From contig NZ_BAFB01000087.1 in NCBI RefSeq assembly GCF_000248075.1, forward strand, positions 17,026-81,025: DNA of 64,000 nt, written 5' to 3'. Below, one piece after another: positions 27,520 to 36,916 of the stretch. A program made the translations under genes and the position numbers. The notes beneath the pieces were generated by a model. It worked only from the letters and a program-made list of their open reading frames with translations. It had not been told where the DNA came from and made no database searches. The stretch comes from Gordonia otitidis NBRC 100426 (GTDB taxonomy: Bacteria > Actinomycetota > Actinomycetes > Mycobacteriales > Mycobacteriaceae). Numbering within the stretch: position 1 is the first letter of the stretch; each line of letters opens with the position of its first letter.

Positions 27520-28187
27520 CGTTTGACCGCCCATCGCTTCGCGAGCCAGCCGAAGACGGCTCCCTCGCTGAGTGTGATGATCATGAATCCGGCTGCGATC
27601 ACCGCGAAGATGACCAGCAGCTGGTCGGCGAACGACTCGATCTCCGTCTTCATCAACGCCGCGGCCTCGGCCACACCGATCACAGAGGCGATCGTGGTGT
27701 TCTTGGTGAGGGCGATCAGAACGCTGCCCATCGGACCGATGGTCGCGCGCATGGCCTGCGGAAGCACGATGATGCCGAACACCTGGGTGAACGACAACCC
27801 CAGCGAGCGGGCAGCTTCGGCCTGTCCCAGCGGAACGGTGTTGAACCCCGACCGCAGGGTTTCGCAGACGAATGTCGACGTATAGACGATGAACGCGAGG
27901 ACCGCCAGCCAGAAGTTGTTGGTCTTGATCGTCGACGAGAACGTCAGTCCGAGGTTCTGGTACAGGCCGATGGCCGCGAACAGGACGATCAGGGTCAGCG
28001 GTGTGTTGCGCACGATGTTGACGTACGCCGTGCCGAAGCCGCGCATCACGGGTACGGGGGAGACGCGCATTCCCGCCAGGATGGTGCCCCAGATCAGCGA
28101 GCCGATCGCCGACCAGAAGGTCAACTGGATGGTCACCCAGAACGCAGGCCACAACTGCGGCCCCATGTCTTCCCAGAGTTCACTCAT
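27516..28187 (-). CDS. gluC: Glutamate ABC transporter permease GluC
   Basis: A 223-residue permease, partner of GluD. It has five hydrophobic helices, the RNTPLTLIVLFAAIGLY segment near residue 60, and the EAA loop LGQAEAARSLGLSFTQVFGIIVLPQAMR in two parts around residues 118-146. It starts at ATG 28187, 14 nt after gluB, and overlaps gluD by 4 nt (ATGA). Confidence 0.93.
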   Translation of the reverse strand: MSELWEDMGPQLWPAFWVTIQLTFWSAIGSLIWGTILAGMRVSPVPVMRGFGTAYVNIVRNTPLTLIVLFAAIGLYQNLGLTFSSTIKTNNFWLAVLAFIVYTSTFVCETLRSGFNTVPLGQAEAARSLGLSFTQVFGIIVLPQAMRATIGPMGSVLIALTKNTTIASVIGVAEAAALMKTEIESFADQLLVIFAVIAAGFMIITLSEGAVFGWLAKRWAVKR

Positions 28188-28201
28188 GTGTGGTCACCTC
28201 C

Positions 28202-29275
28202 TCACTTCAGGTCCGCTGGGCACGGTGTGGACTTCGATTCGAGGAATGCGAGATCGCCCGGGTCGGGCATGAACGCGAATTTCGAGCCGGGCTTCTCGGC
28301 ACGCTGCGCGATGTCGTTGACGTAGTCGTCGCCGAGGCTGTCGCGTAGTGCGGTGATCCAGGGTGACGGACCGTTGTCGGCGCTGGGCTTCAACATTGCG
28401 TCGAGTGCCTCGTTCACCTTGTCCACGGCCGCGGTGTCGTCGCCCTTGGCCAGACCGATGCCGTACCGCTCAGTGGAGAACGGTGTGCCCGCTGCCTTGA
28501 GCGCATCCTTGACGCATGCGTCCTTGAGGTAGGTCATCTCCACCAGACGGAATTCTCCCTTCCAGAAGTTGGAGTACCCCGCCAGGATCGATTCGTCGGT
28601 GGTCAGCGCGTCGACCTTGCCCCGGCGCAGCGCCTCGACACATGCGGAGTACGAATCGTATTCCTGCAGTTCGATATTCGGGAGCTGCGCTTTGACGTTC
28701 TGTGCCGAGGTCGATCCGGTGACCGAACACAGTTTCTTGCCGTTGCCGAGGTCGGGCAGATTCTGGATCGACTCGTCGGACTTGCGCACCATCAGCCCCT
28801 GGTACGTGATCAGGTAGGGGCCGCCGAAATCGACCTTCTTCGCGCGGTTCTCGTTGATCGAGTACGTCGCCGCGATCATGTCGACCTCGCCGTGTTCGAT
28901 CATGGCCTCTCGGCGGGCGGAGGGGGTCTCGCGCCACGAGATCTTCGGGTGGGCGACTCCGAGTGAATCGGCGATGTGATTGACCACGTACTTGGAGACG
29001 GCGGGATCGAATCCGCTCATCGAGGTGTCCGGGTTGTAGATTCCCAGCCCCGGCTGGTCGAACTTGGTGCCGAGGACCACCTCGCCGCTACGGATCGAGT
29101 CGAGCAGACTCTTGGGTTCGGTGCTTCCGCAACCGGCGAGGAGGGACACGAACAGCGCACAGACGGGGAGGAACACTGCGAGGGCGACAGTCCTGTGCCG
29201 CCTTCGCGTCCTCGTCGGAGGTGCGCTCGCGGTTCGCTGCGAAGGCCGATGCGTCGTCGGCGACCTGTCGCTCAT
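28202..29275 (-). CDS. gluB: Glutamate-binding lipoprotein GluB
   Basis: A 357-residue extracytoplasmic solute-binding protein of family 3. A long Arg/Thr-rich n-region precedes the signal helix VALAVFLPVCALFVSLLAGC with lipobox LAGC near residue 49. The binding core has GFDPAVSKYVV, EMIAATYSINENRAKKVDF-like sequence (VDMIAATYSINENR) and the C-terminal half with DSYSACVEALRRGKVDALT. Homologues in Corynebacterium bind glutamate; in other species they also bind glutamine, aspartate or asparagine. The gluA stop is 1 bp upstream. Confidence 0.93.
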   Translation of the reverse strand: MSDRSPTTHRPSQRTASAPPTRTRRRHRTVALAVFLPVCALFVSLLAGCGSTEPKSLLDSIRSGEVVLGTKFDQPGLGIYNPDTSMSGFDPAVSKYVVNHIADSLGVAHPKISWRETPSARREAMIEHGEVDMIAATYSINENRAKKVDFGGPYLITYQGLMVRKSDESIQNLPDLGNGKKLCSVTGSTSAQNVKAQLPNIELQEYDSYSACVEALRRGKVDALTTDESILAGYSNFWKGEFRLVEMTYLKDACVKDALKAAGTPFSTERYGIGLAKGDDTAAVDKVNEALDAMLKPSADNGPSPWITALRDSLGDDYVNDIAQRAEKPGSKFAFMPDPGDLAFLESKSTPCPADLK

Positions 29276-29276
29276 A

Positions 29277-30074
29277 TCAGTGGCCCAAGATCTTGCCGAG
29301 GAAGTCTCTGGCGCGCTCGGATTGGGGGTTGTCGAAGAAGCTGTCGGGGTCGGTGTCCTCGACGATCGCGCCGTCGGCCATGAAGATCACGCGGTCGGCT
29401 GCCTTGCGCGCGAAGCCCATCTCGTGGGTCACGACGAGCATGGTCATGCCCTCCTTGGCCAGTGACACCATGACGTCGAGCACCTCGTTGACCATCTCGG
29501 GGTCGAGTGCCGAGGTGGGCTCGTCGAACAGCATGACCTTCGGCTCCATCGCCAGGGCGCGTGCGATGGCGACGCGCTGCTGCTGACCGCCGGACAGTTG
29601 CGCGGGATACTTGTCCTTCTGGCTGGCGATGCCGACGCGCTCGAGCAACTCGAGCGCACGCTTTTCCGCGTCGGCCTTGTTCTTCTTGCGCACCTTGGTG
29701 GGCGCGAGGGTGACGTTCTGCAGGATCGTCTTGTGCGCGAACAGGTTGAACGACTGGAAGACCATACCCACGTCGGAGCGCAGTGCGGCGAGTTCCTTGC
29801 CCTCGGCGGGCAGTGGCCGGCCCTCGACGCTGATCTCGCCGGAGTCGATCGGTTCGAGCCGATTGATCGTGCGGCACAACGTCGACTTGCCCGAGCCCGA
29901 CGGGCCGAGGACGACGACGACCTGGCCGGCCGGCACCTCGAGGTCGATGTCCTTGAGCACGTGCAGATCGCCGAAGTGCTTCTGCACATCCCTGAGCACG
30001 ATCATTGGGGTTCCGGAGGTGGGAGCCGGGGTGGCGGGCCCGACCGCCGAACCCCCCGTCGGTGAATCGGTCAT
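29277..30074 (-). CDS. gluA: Glutamate ABC transporter ATP-binding protein GluA
   Basis: A 265-residue ATPase. Walker A is GPSGSGKST near residue 59, the signature is LSGGQQQR near 167, Walker B is [13 protein letters not shown] near 187, and the H-loop is [10 protein letters not shown] variable 24-residue start precedes the conserved [12 protein letters not shown]. It is the first gene of gluABCD. A TACTGT hexamer ends 8 nt before its ATG, so the operon mRNA is probably nearly leaderless. Confidence 0.95.
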   Translation of the reverse strand: MTDSPTGGSAVGPATPAPTSGTPMIVLRDVQKHFGDLHVLKDIDLEVPAGQVVVVLGPSGSGKSTLCRTINRLEPIDSGEISVEGRPLPAEGKELAALRSDVGMVFQSFNLFAHKTILQNVTLAPTKVRKKNKADAEKRALELLERVGIASQKDKYPAQLSGGQQQRVAIARALAMEPKVMLFDEPTSALDPEMVNEVLDVMVSLAKEGMTMLVVTHEMGFARKAADRVIFMADGAIVEDTDPDSFFDNPQSERARDFLGKILGH

Positions 30075-30082
30075 AACCGTCG

Positions 30083-30088
30083 ACAGTA
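30083..30088 (-). promoter_or_regulatory. -10 element of gluABCD
   Basis: TACTGT on the minus strand lies 8 nt before gluA ATG 30074. The promoter is back to back with that of miaB, about 90 bp away. Confidence 0.45.
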
Positions 30089-30173
30089 ATGCGGCGAACC
30101 CGTGTCGGCGCGCTGAATGCCAACCTCGGCGTTGCGCGCCGGGTGACCGGGTGAGGCGATTTGCGCCGCACCG

Positions 30174-30179
30174 TACCCT
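30174..30179 (+). promoter_or_regulatory. -10 element of miaB (leaderless)
   Basis: TACCCT ends 7 nt before GTG 30187, which fixes this start against the much longer open frame upstream (to 29611) that overlaps gluA. Confidence 0.6.
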
Positions 30180-30186
30180 GGATCCA

Positions 30187-31737
30187 GTGAGTACGGAGTT
30201 GTCGGAGCGGCATGAGCTGCCCCAATCGCGGCGCAGCTATCAGGTGCGCACGTATGGCTGCCAGATGAACGTGCATGATTCCGAGCGCATCGCGGGTCTG
30301 CTCGAAGACGCCGGGTATGTGCGCGCGGACGACGACGGCGACGCCGATCTCGTCGTGTTCAACACGTGCGCGATCCGCGAGAACGCCGACAACAAGCTGT
30401 ACGGGAACCTCTCTCATCTCGCGCCGGTGAAGACCCGCCGACCAGGGATGCAGATCGCTGTCGGCGGATGTCTGGCGCAGAAGGACAAGGACACGGTGTT
30501 ACGTAAGGCGCCGTGGGTAGACGTGGTGTTCGGCACGCACAACATCGGATCGCTGCCCGCGTTGCTGGACCGGGCGCGCCACAACGAGGAGGCGCAGGTC
30601 GAGATCCTCGACGCCCTCGAGGCCTTTCCCTCGACGCTGCCGGCGAAACGCGACTCCGCCTACTCGGGCTGGGTGTCGGTGTCGGTGGGCTGCAACAACA
30701 CCTGCACCTTCTGCATCGTCCCGTCTCTGCGCGGTAAGGAAGTCGATCGGCGGCCGGGGGACGTGCTCGCCGAGGTCGGGGCGCTCGTGGATCAGGGCGT
30801 TCTCGAGGTGACACTGCTCGGTCAGAACGTCAACGCGTACGGCATGTCGTTCGCCGATCCCGACATGCCGCGCAACCGCGGCGCCTTCGCCGAGCTGCTG
30901 CGCGCCTGCGGCGACATCGAGGGGCTCGAACGGGTCCGTTTCACTTCTCCGCATCCAGCCGAGTTCACCGACGACGTGATCGACGCGATGGCGCAGACCC
31001 CCAACGTGTGCCCGCAACTGCACATGCCGTTGCAGTCGGGCTCCGACCGCATCCTGCGGGCGATGAGACGCAGCTATCGCACCACCAAGTTCCTCGGCAT
31101 CCTCGACAAGGTGCGCGATGCCATGCCGCACGCGGCGATCACCACCGACATCATCGTCGGGTTCCCCGGCGAGACCGAGGAAGACTTCGCCGCAACACTC
31201 GACGTGGTCGAGCGCGCTCGTTTCTCGAGTGCGTTCACCTTCCAGTACTCGCCGCGACCGGGCACTCCGGCAGCATCGATGCCCGATCAGGTTCCGCCCG
31301 AGGTGGTCAGTGAGCGTTATCAGCGACTGATCGCACTCCAGGAGCGCATCTGTCTCGCCGAGAACCGCAATCTCGTCGGTTCCGACGCCGAACTGCTGGT
31401 CGTCGCCGATTCGGGACGCAAGTCCGCCGATACCGGACGGATGACAGGGCGTTCGCGCGACGGACGACTCGTGCACTTCCGCGCAGGCGACGCTGCCGCG
31501 AGCATCCGGCCGGGCGACGTCGTCGTCACGACGATCACCGACGCCGCACCGCATCATCTGATGGCCGATGGCGCAATCGCGTCGCATCGGCGGACACGGG
31601 CGGGCGACGCACACGAACTCAGCCGCACGCCGACGACCGCACCGGTCGGTGTCGGTCTCGGGATGCCCGGGATCGGCCCGGTGGCCACACCTGAGGTGAC
31701 CGCGACGGGGTGCGCTTCGGGTGCGTGTGGTGCATGA
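30187..31737 (+). CDS. miaB: tRNA-2-methylthio-N6-dimethylallyladenosine synthase MiaB
   Basis: A 516-residue radical-SAM enzyme that adds a methylthio group to i6A37 of tRNAs. The N-terminal UPF0004 domain has Cys in [14 protein letters not shown] and GGCLAQ (cluster ligands). The radical-SAM motif is [11 protein letters not shown] (CxxxCxxC) near residue 175, and the TRAM domain lies near 390-455. The last 60 residues, rich in Pro and Gly and ending in GCASGACGA, are an extra tail. It works on the product of MiaA, encoded 3.2 kb downstream. Confidence 0.96.
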   Translation: MSTELSERHELPQSRRSYQVRTYGCQMNVHDSERIAGLLEDAGYVRADDDGDADLVVFNTCAIRENADNKLYGNLSHLAPVKTRRPGMQIAVGGCLAQKDKDTVLRKAPWVDVVFGTHNIGSLPALLDRARHNEEAQVEILDALEAFPSTLPAKRDSAYSGWVSVSVGCNNTCTFCIVPSLRGKEVDRRPGDVLAEVGALVDQGVLEVTLLGQNVNAYGMSFADPDMPRNRGAFAELLRACGDIEGLERVRFTSPHPAEFTDDVIDAMAQTPNVCPQLHMPLQSGSDRILRAMRRSYRTTKFLGILDKVRDAMPHAAITTDIIVGFPGETEEDFAATLDVVERARFSSAFTFQYSPRPGTPAASMPDQVPPEVVSERYQRLIALQERICLAENRNLVGSDAELLVVADSGRKSADTGRMTGRSRDGRLVHFRAGDAAASIRPGDVVVTTITDAAPHHLMADGAIASHRRTRAGDAHELSRTPTTAPVGVGLGMPGIGPVATPEVTATGCASGACGA

Positions 31738-31831
31738 GCGGATCACGCATCGTGACCTGCCCCGAGACACTGTGCCCTGCCGCTGCCGAGCAGCGGCGGC
31801 GCCTTGACCGACGAGAAATGAGGAGCGCGAC

Positions 31832-32548
31832 ATGAGCGATGAACCGCGCGACGACGCCACCGACGATCGGCACGAGCCGACCGAGACCGGATCATCCGGC
31901 AGCGAGTCGGCGCAGGCCGATCGGTCTGCGCAACCGGAGAGAGCGCCACAGACGGGGTCGTCCCAGCGCGCCGTCGACGTCGATTTCGCCCAGTACGCCG
32001 ATGACCTCCGCAAGGCTGAACGCAAGGTCGCCGGTGAGATCGACCCGGGTGCCCGCGCACTGGTGGTCGCTGTCGCCGTGCTCGTCGCCATGGGATCGCT
32101 GCTTCTGCCGCACACCGGTTCGGCGAGCGGACTCGACGTGCTGACATCGTCCGCCGACGCCGCTGCCGAACGCGTCGCCGTGGTGTCGAAGGTATTCGTG
32201 TGGTTCCTGGTCGTGTTCGGGATCTGCGGGTCGATGCTGGCGCTGGTGACCAGACGCTGGGTCATCGCGTGGATTGCTCTGTGCGGGTGCGCGATTGGCT
32301 GTGTGGCGGGGATGTTGGCGTGGTGGTCGCGAAATACGCCGGGTGTCGGGGGAGTGATGCCACCGTCGGGCGTCGGCGCCGGCCTGATCATCGGGTGGTT
32401 GGCGTTGCTCGTGTTGACCTTCCATTGGTCGCGCGTCGTGTGGGCGCGCAGCACCTATCATCTGGCCCTCGAGGAGGAGCGTCGTCGAGAAGCGGTGGCC
32501 CGCGAGGAGGTCGCACGCAGGTTGCAGCAGCGCCCGCACGAGCGCTGA
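31832..32548 (+). CDS. Four-helix membrane protein next to miaB (Rv2732c-like)
   Basis: A 238-residue protein. The first 65 residues are acidic and Ser/Thr-rich; membrane helices follow at about 72-88, 120-140, 146-166 and 180-198; the C-terminus is a charged coiled coil (EEERRREAVAREEVARRLQQ). The function is unknown. The position after miaB corresponds to the mycobacterial transmembrane gene Rv2732c. GAGGAGCG upstream of ATG 31832 serves as ribosome binding site, and the 94-bp spacer after miaB suggests cotranscription. Confidence 0.85.
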   Translation: MSDEPRDDATDDRHEPTETGSSGSESAQADRSAQPERAPQTGSSQRAVDVDFAQYADDLRKAERKVAGEIDPGARALVVAVAVLVAMGSLLLPHTGSASGLDVLTSSADAAAERVAVVSKVFVWFLVVFGICGSMLALVTRRWVIAWIALCGCAIGCVAGMLAWWSRNTPGVGGVMPPSGVGAGLIIGWLALLVLTFHWSRVVWARSTYHLALEEERRREAVAREEVARRLQQRPHER

Positions 32549-32569
32549 GTTCCCGCGACAACGTCCGTG

Positions 32570-32607
32570 GTGAGCGGACCACACGGTAACCCGCTCTCAC
32601 CGCTCAC
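32570..32607. terminator. Stem-loop between convergent genes
   Basis: GTGAGCG (32570-32576) pairs with CGCTCAC (32601-32607) around a 24-nt loop that itself holds CGGTAACCCG. It lies between the stops at 32548 and 32620, so it could terminate both transcripts. Confidence 0.5.
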
Positions 32608-32619
32608 AGTCGGCAGGGG

Positions 32620-34050
32620 CTACCGATCGGCGATGGCGCTCTGCGCTGCCTGTGCCCACTCACGCCACTGCGCGGCCTGCTCGCGGAGTTTCTCGGCATC
32701 GCGGTTCTTGCCACGCTCCGCGGCCTTGGCCGCCTGCTCCTCGAGTTGTGCTGCGCGGTCGGCGAATTGCGCGGCTCGTGCCTGTGCCTCGGGATCGGTG
32801 CGCTGCCACTGGGCGTCCTCGGCGTCGCGAATTCTCTTCTCCAACGCGCGGGCTCGAGCTTCGAGGCTGTGCATCTGATCGCGCGGCACCTTGCCGATCT
32901 CGTCCCACTTCTCACGGAACGTGCGGAACTCGCGGCGCGCCCCGTCGAGATCGGACGCGGGGTCGATCGACTTCTCGGCCTCGTCGAGCAGGGCGATCTT
33001 GGCTGTCGCGTTGGCGCCGAATTCGGCATCCCGCTCCGACGACGCCGCGTTGCGTGCGGCGAAGAACACGTCCTGCGCCGCCTTGAACCGCTGCCACAGC
33101 GCCTCGTCGGCGTCGCGTGGAGCCCGACCTGCCGCTTTCCACTCGGTCAGCAGCTCGCGGAAGGCACCTGCGGTAGGGCCCCAGTCGGTCGACGACGACA
33201 ATGCCTCGGCTCGCTCGATGAGTTCTTCCTTGCGGGCTTTGGCCCCGGCACGCTCGCGATCGAGTTCGGCGAAGTGGGCGCCGCGTCGGCGGTTGAAGGC
33301 GTCCCGCGCCTTCGAATACCGCTTCCAGAGGGCATCGTCGGTCTTGCGGTCGATTCCCTTGATGGTCTTCCACTCGTCGAGAATCGCGCGGAGGCGGTCA
33401 CCCGCGGCTTTCCACTGGGTCGATTCCGCGCCGATGGATTCGGCCTCGGTGGCCAGTTCTTCCTTGCGGGCGATGGCAGCGGCGCGTGCCTGATCGCGCT
33501 CCGCCTTCAGCGAGTCGGCGACATCGTCGGCACTGCCGACGATGACGGTCAGACGTTGCTCGATGGCCGCGACGTCGCCGATGATGCTGGCATCGGGAAG
33601 TGTGTCCAGGAGGTGTTTGGCCGCCGCCTGCGACTTGCGCGGATCCCCGGTACGCGCGGCGAGGCGCTCCTCCTGGATCTCCACCTCGGTTGCCAGATCG
33701 GTGTAGCGACGTGCGAAGTGGGCGAGGCCTTCCTCTATCGTCCCCGCTTGCCACGACCCGATCTCGCGTTCGCCGGTCGGAGTGATGAGCCACACGACCC
33801 CCGCCTCGTCGATCCGGCCGAACTCACGTGGATCGAATGCGTCGTGCTTGGTGGCGGGGACGATGGGGGCAGGCGCCGGTGTGGGCGACGCCGGTTTCGG
33901 TCCGGCACCAGGCCGCGGGCCGGGCCGCGGACCCGGTTTGGGCCCGGGCTTGGGCGCACCCGGTTTCGGGTTGGAGGGCGTGTCCTGGTGTGAATCCGCA
34001 GCGGGGCCCGACGCAGGTGTGGCCGGTCCGGTGGTCTCGTCGCTCGTCAT
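32620..34050 (-). CDS. DUF349 protein (Rv2731-like)
   Basis: A 476-residue cytosolic protein. Residues 1-75 are disordered and rich in Pro, Gly and Lys (repeated KPGP/RPGP). The rest is helical and carries repeated DUF349 units, each with a W(R/K)xAG or W(D/K)xIG core: [49 protein letters not shown]. It resembles long coiled-coil ProQ-unrelated RNA-associated proteins, but no function is established. GAGGGG upstream of ATG 34050 is the ribosome binding site. It converges with the membrane protein at 31832. Confidence 0.88.
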   Translation of the reverse strand: MTSDETTGPATPASGPAADSHQDTPSNPKPGAPKPGPKPGPRPGPRPGAGPKPASPTPAPAPIVPATKHDAFDPREFGRIDEAGVVWLITPTGEREIGSWQAGTIEEGLAHFARRYTDLATEVEIQEERLAARTGDPRKSQAAAKHLLDTLPDASIIGDVAAIEQRLTVIVGSADDVADSLKAERDQARAAAIARKEELATEAESIGAESTQWKAAGDRLRAILDEWKTIKGIDRKTDDALWKRYSKARDAFNRRRGAHFAELDRERAGAKARKEELIERAEALSSSTDWGPTAGAFRELLTEWKAAGRAPRDADEALWQRFKAAQDVFFAARNAASSERDAEFGANATAKIALLDEAEKSIDPASDLDGARREFRTFREKWDEIGKVPRDQMHSLEARARALEKRIRDAEDAQWQRTDPEAQARAAQFADRAAQLEEQAAKAAERGKNRDAEKLREQAAQWREWAQAAQSAIADR

Positions 34051-34238
34051 GGTGTGGTCCCCTCACAGCGTCAGTGGTGCCGCGCGTCACGGCTGCCTGT
34101 CACCTCGCCCCGGTCGACTAGAGCCGGAGGCTGCAACCATTCAAGCAGGTCAGGGTTCTCGATGTGCGGCCTGCGCGACATCGCCTGAGCGAGTAGGACG
34201 CAGGCGGTGCTCAGCGCAGCGGTCGGTGCGGCGTCGGC

Positions 34239-34244
34239 TAGCGT
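34239..34244 (+). promoter_or_regulatory. -10 element of the Rv2728c-like gene (leaderless)
   Basis: TAGCGT ends 7 nt before GTG 34252. Confidence 0.5.
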
Positions 34245-34251
34245 CGATGAT

Positions 34252-34983
34252 GTGCTGGCGTGCGTGGTTTTCGTCCCGAGCGCACCGCTGTTGGTTCCCG
34301 AACTCGCCGGGCCGGACGCGGTGGACACCTTCGAGGTGCGGTCGGCGGTTCGTGACGCGGGCGCACTGCTCGCCGGCCACTCTCCGCACTGGTTGGGGGT
34401 GGGCGTCGACGACGCCTTCGCCCCGGTGAGCGAGGGTGTCGCAACGTCGGGCAGCTTCGGCCGGTTCGGCGTCGACGTTCCGGTCTCGCTCGGCACAGAA
34501 CCGGCCCAGTCCGCGGGCCATATGCCGCTGTCACTGCTGATCGCCGGCTGGTTACGCGCACAGGTCGGTGCCGAGTCGGTCCGTCCTGTCGTGGTCGACG
34601 CCGAGGCGCCACCGGATGTGTGTGACGCGCTCGGCCGTCGACTCGCGGCAGACATCGACGTCGATCCTCACCCGGTCGGTGTGCTCGTCGTCGGCGACGG
34701 CGCGACTGCGCTCACGGCGAAGGCGCCGGGTGGCGGGCGACGGCAGAGTGCGGTCGCTCTCCAGGAACTCGTCGTCGACGCGATCGGGTCGGCAGATGTG
34801 GATGCCGTGCGACGTCTCGGTGTCGCCGAGTGCGCCGCGGAGGGCGTCTCGGGGCGCGCCGCGTGGCAGGTGGCCGCGGGACTCGTCGGGCACCATCCGG
34901 TGCACGCAGAACTGCAGTACGCCGACGCCCCGTTCGGGGTCGGCTACCTCGTCGCGTCCTGGACCCCGGAGAGTGCGCAATGA
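34252..34983 (+). CDS. Class III extradiol dioxygenase-like protein upstream of miaA (Rv2728c-like)
   Basis: A 243-residue protein that starts [20 protein letters not shown], the opening of LigB-type catechol dioxygenase-fold proteins. The GHSPHW segment near residue 43 and GHMPLSLL near 86 are in the positions of the fold's metal His, but the set is incomplete, so catalysis is uncertain. GTG 34252 was chosen because of the -10 box; the open frame starts earlier. The stop overlaps miaA by 4 nt (ATGA), so it is coupled to tRNA modification genes, as in mycobacteria. Confidence 0.82.
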   Translation: MLACVVFVPSAPLLVPELAGPDAVDTFEVRSAVRDAGALLAGHSPHWLGVGVDDAFAPVSEGVATSGSFGRFGVDVPVSLGTEPAQSAGHMPLSLLIAGWLRAQVGAESVRPVVVDAEAPPDVCDALGRRLAADIDVDPHPVGVLVVGDGATALTAKAPGGGRRQSAVALQELVVDAIGSADVDAVRRLGVAECAAEGVSGRAAWQVAAGLVGHHPVHAELQYADAPFGVGYLVASWTPESAQ

Positions 34984-35903
34984 GTGCGTCGGTGACACCG
35001 ATCGCCGTCGTCGGCCCCACGGCGACGGGAAAGTCCGACCTCGCGCTCGACCTCGCGGAGCGTCTCGGCGGCGAGATCGTCAACATCGACGCGATGCAGC
35101 AGTACCGCGGCATGGACATCGGTACGGCCAAGTTGCCGCGCGAAGAACGTCGAGGCATCCCGCACCATCAACTCGACGTGCTGGACGTCACCGAATCGGC
35201 GACGGTGGCGCGGTATCAGAAGGCGGCGTCCGCCGACATCGAAAGGCTGCTCGACGCAGGTCGCACGCCTGTGATCGTCGGCGGCTCGATGATGTACGTC
35301 CAGGGTCTGCTCGACGACTGGCGGTTCCCCGCAACCGATCCCGCGGTGCGTTCACGATTCGAAGCGATGCTCGACGACATCGGTGTCGCGGCGCTGCATC
35401 GTCATCTGGCCTCGGTCGATCCGGCGGCGGCGGCGTCGATCCTCGACACCGATTCCCGACGCATCGTGCGCGCGTTGGAGGTCGTCGAGCTGACCGGGGA
35501 GCCGTTCGCGGCATCGGCGCCCACGATCGGCGAACCACGTTGGGGCACGAAGATACTCGCGTTGGACCGGGATACCGCCGACCTGGATGAGCGCATCGCG
35601 CTGCGTACCCGCCTGATGTTCTCGAACGGATTGGTCGACGAGGTCGCCGCACTTGCCGAGGTGGGGCTACGCGACGGAGTGACCGCCCGACGCGCCATCG
35701 GCTACGCACAGACCCTCGCAGCACTGGACGGCGAACACGACCTCGCGACCGCAGAGGAACTGACCTTCATCGGAACGCGCCGCTACGTGCGCCGTCAGCG
35801 CTCGTGGTTCCGCCGCGACCACCGCATCCACTGGCTCGACGCTGCGGCGCCGGCACTCATCGACGCCGCACTCGCGGCGCTCGACCCCGACGGATGCCAC
35901 TAA
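34980..35903 (+). CDS. miaA: tRNA dimethylallyltransferase MiaA
   Basis: A 307-residue enzyme that adds a dimethylallyl group to A37 of tRNAs reading UNN codons. The P-loop [13 protein letters not shown] lies near residue 10, followed by [17 protein letters not shown] (Asp as general base), [24 protein letters not shown] and, near the C-terminus, [14 protein letters not shown], which grips the tRNA. It acts before MiaB. The ATG at 34980 forms ATGA with the upstream gene. Confidence 0.97.
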   Translation: MSASVTPIAVVGPTATGKSDLALDLAERLGGEIVNIDAMQQYRGMDIGTAKLPREERRGIPHHQLDVLDVTESATVARYQKAASADIERLLDAGRTPVIVGGSMMYVQGLLDDWRFPATDPAVRSRFEAMLDDIGVAALHRHLASVDPAAAASILDTDSRRIVRALEVVELTGEPFAASAPTIGEPRWGTKILALDRDTADLDERIALRTRLMFSNGLVDEVAALAEVGLRDGVTARRAIGYAQTLAALDGEHDLATAEELTFIGTRRYVRRQRSWFRRDHRIHWLDAAAPALIDAALAALDPDGCH

Positions 35904-35912
35904 CGGGCCACG

Positions 35913-35918
35913 TATCCT
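35913..35918 (+). promoter_or_regulatory. -10 element of dapF (leaderless)
   Basis: TATCCT ends 6 nt before GTG 35925, in the 21-bp gap after miaA. Confidence 0.6.
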
Positions 35919-35924
35919 GAACCG

Positions 35925-36824
35925 GTGACGACGATCAGCGAGGCAGTGACCTACGTCAAGGGACACGGCACACAGAACGACTTCGTGGTGCTCACCGACC
36001 CGGCGGTCGACCTCGATCTGACCGTCGATTTCGTCGCTGCGGTCTGCGATCGGCAACGCGGTGTGGGCGCCGACGGCATGCTGCGCGTCGCGCGGGCGGT
36101 GGCACTGGTGCGCGCCGGCGTGATCGACGAGCTACCAGCCGACGTCGAACCCGACGACTGGTTCATGGACTATCGCAATGCCGACGGTTCCATCGCGGAG
36201 ATGTGCGGCAACGGGGTGCGCGTGTTCGCGCACTACCTACGGGCGAGCGGACTGGTCGACTCCGACGAGTTCACCGTCGGCTCACGAGCCGGTGCGCGAC
36301 CGGTGGTGGTGCATTCGTTCGACGAGCTGCACGCCGACGTCAGTGTGCAGATGGGCCCGGTCACGATGGGTGCCGATGCCACCGTGCGCATCGGTGACGA
36401 CCTCTACCCGGGAGTCGCCGTCGACGTCGGCAACCCGCATCTGGCCTGCGTGGTCCCCGACATGTCGGTGGACGACCTCGGTGCTGTCGACTTCTCCACA
36501 GGTGTCCTGCTGCCCGACGACATGTTCCCGCACGGCGCGAACGTCGAACTGCTCACCGCACCCGACGGCGGTGCGGATCACCTGCACGCGACGATGCGTG
36601 TCTTCGAACGCGGCGTCGGGGAGACGAGGAGCTGCGGGACCGGCTTGGTCGCGGCTGCGGCGGCTGCGCTGCGCTCGCTCGACCGTGACGCGGGCGAGAT
36701 GGTCATCGACGTGCCCGGAGGGCGGGCGTCGATCACTCTCGCGAACGGTCGGGCAACCCTGCGAGGACCTTCTGCTCTCGTCGCCGACGGCCGGCTGCGC
36801 GCGGGGTGGTACCGCGTCGACTGA
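35925..36824 (+). CDS. dapF: Diaminopimelate epimerase
   Basis: A 299-residue PLP-independent racemase that converts LL- to meso-diaminopimelate for lysine and peptidoglycan. Both catalytic Cys are present: NADGSIAEMCGNGVR near residue 96 and GVGETRSCGTGLVAAA near 236, in the two halves of the pseudo-symmetric fold. KGHGTQNDFVVL is the family start. An extra insertion near residues 50-75 (RAVALVRAGVIDELPADVEP) is seen in actinobacterial members. It is the third dap gene in the window. Confidence 0.97.
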   Translation: MTTISEAVTYVKGHGTQNDFVVLTDPAVDLDLTVDFVAAVCDRQRGVGADGMLRVARAVALVRAGVIDELPADVEPDDWFMDYRNADGSIAEMCGNGVRVFAHYLRASGLVDSDEFTVGSRAGARPVVVHSFDELHADVSVQMGPVTMGADATVRIGDDLYPGVAVDVGNPHLACVVPDMSVDDLGAVDFSTGVLLPDDMFPHGANVELLTAPDGGADHLHATMRVFERGVGETRSCGTGLVAAAAAALRSLDRDAGEMVIDVPGGRASITLANGRATLRGPSALVADGRLRAGWYRVD

Positions 36825-36900
36825 GCATGCGGACAGCCCCGGCAGGTCCACGATCTGCGGTGCGTCGAAATATCCGCGTGCCCGAACAGGGGTGGGCGTG

Positions 36901-36916
36901 ACACCATGGATGGTGT
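36901..36916 (+). repeat. Perfect inverted repeat abutting the hflX start
   Basis: ACACCAT-GG-ATGGTGT, 7-bp arms with a 2-bp centre; the last base precedes the ATG at 36917. As RNA the hairpin would have too small a loop, so an operator is more likely. Confidence 0.6.
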
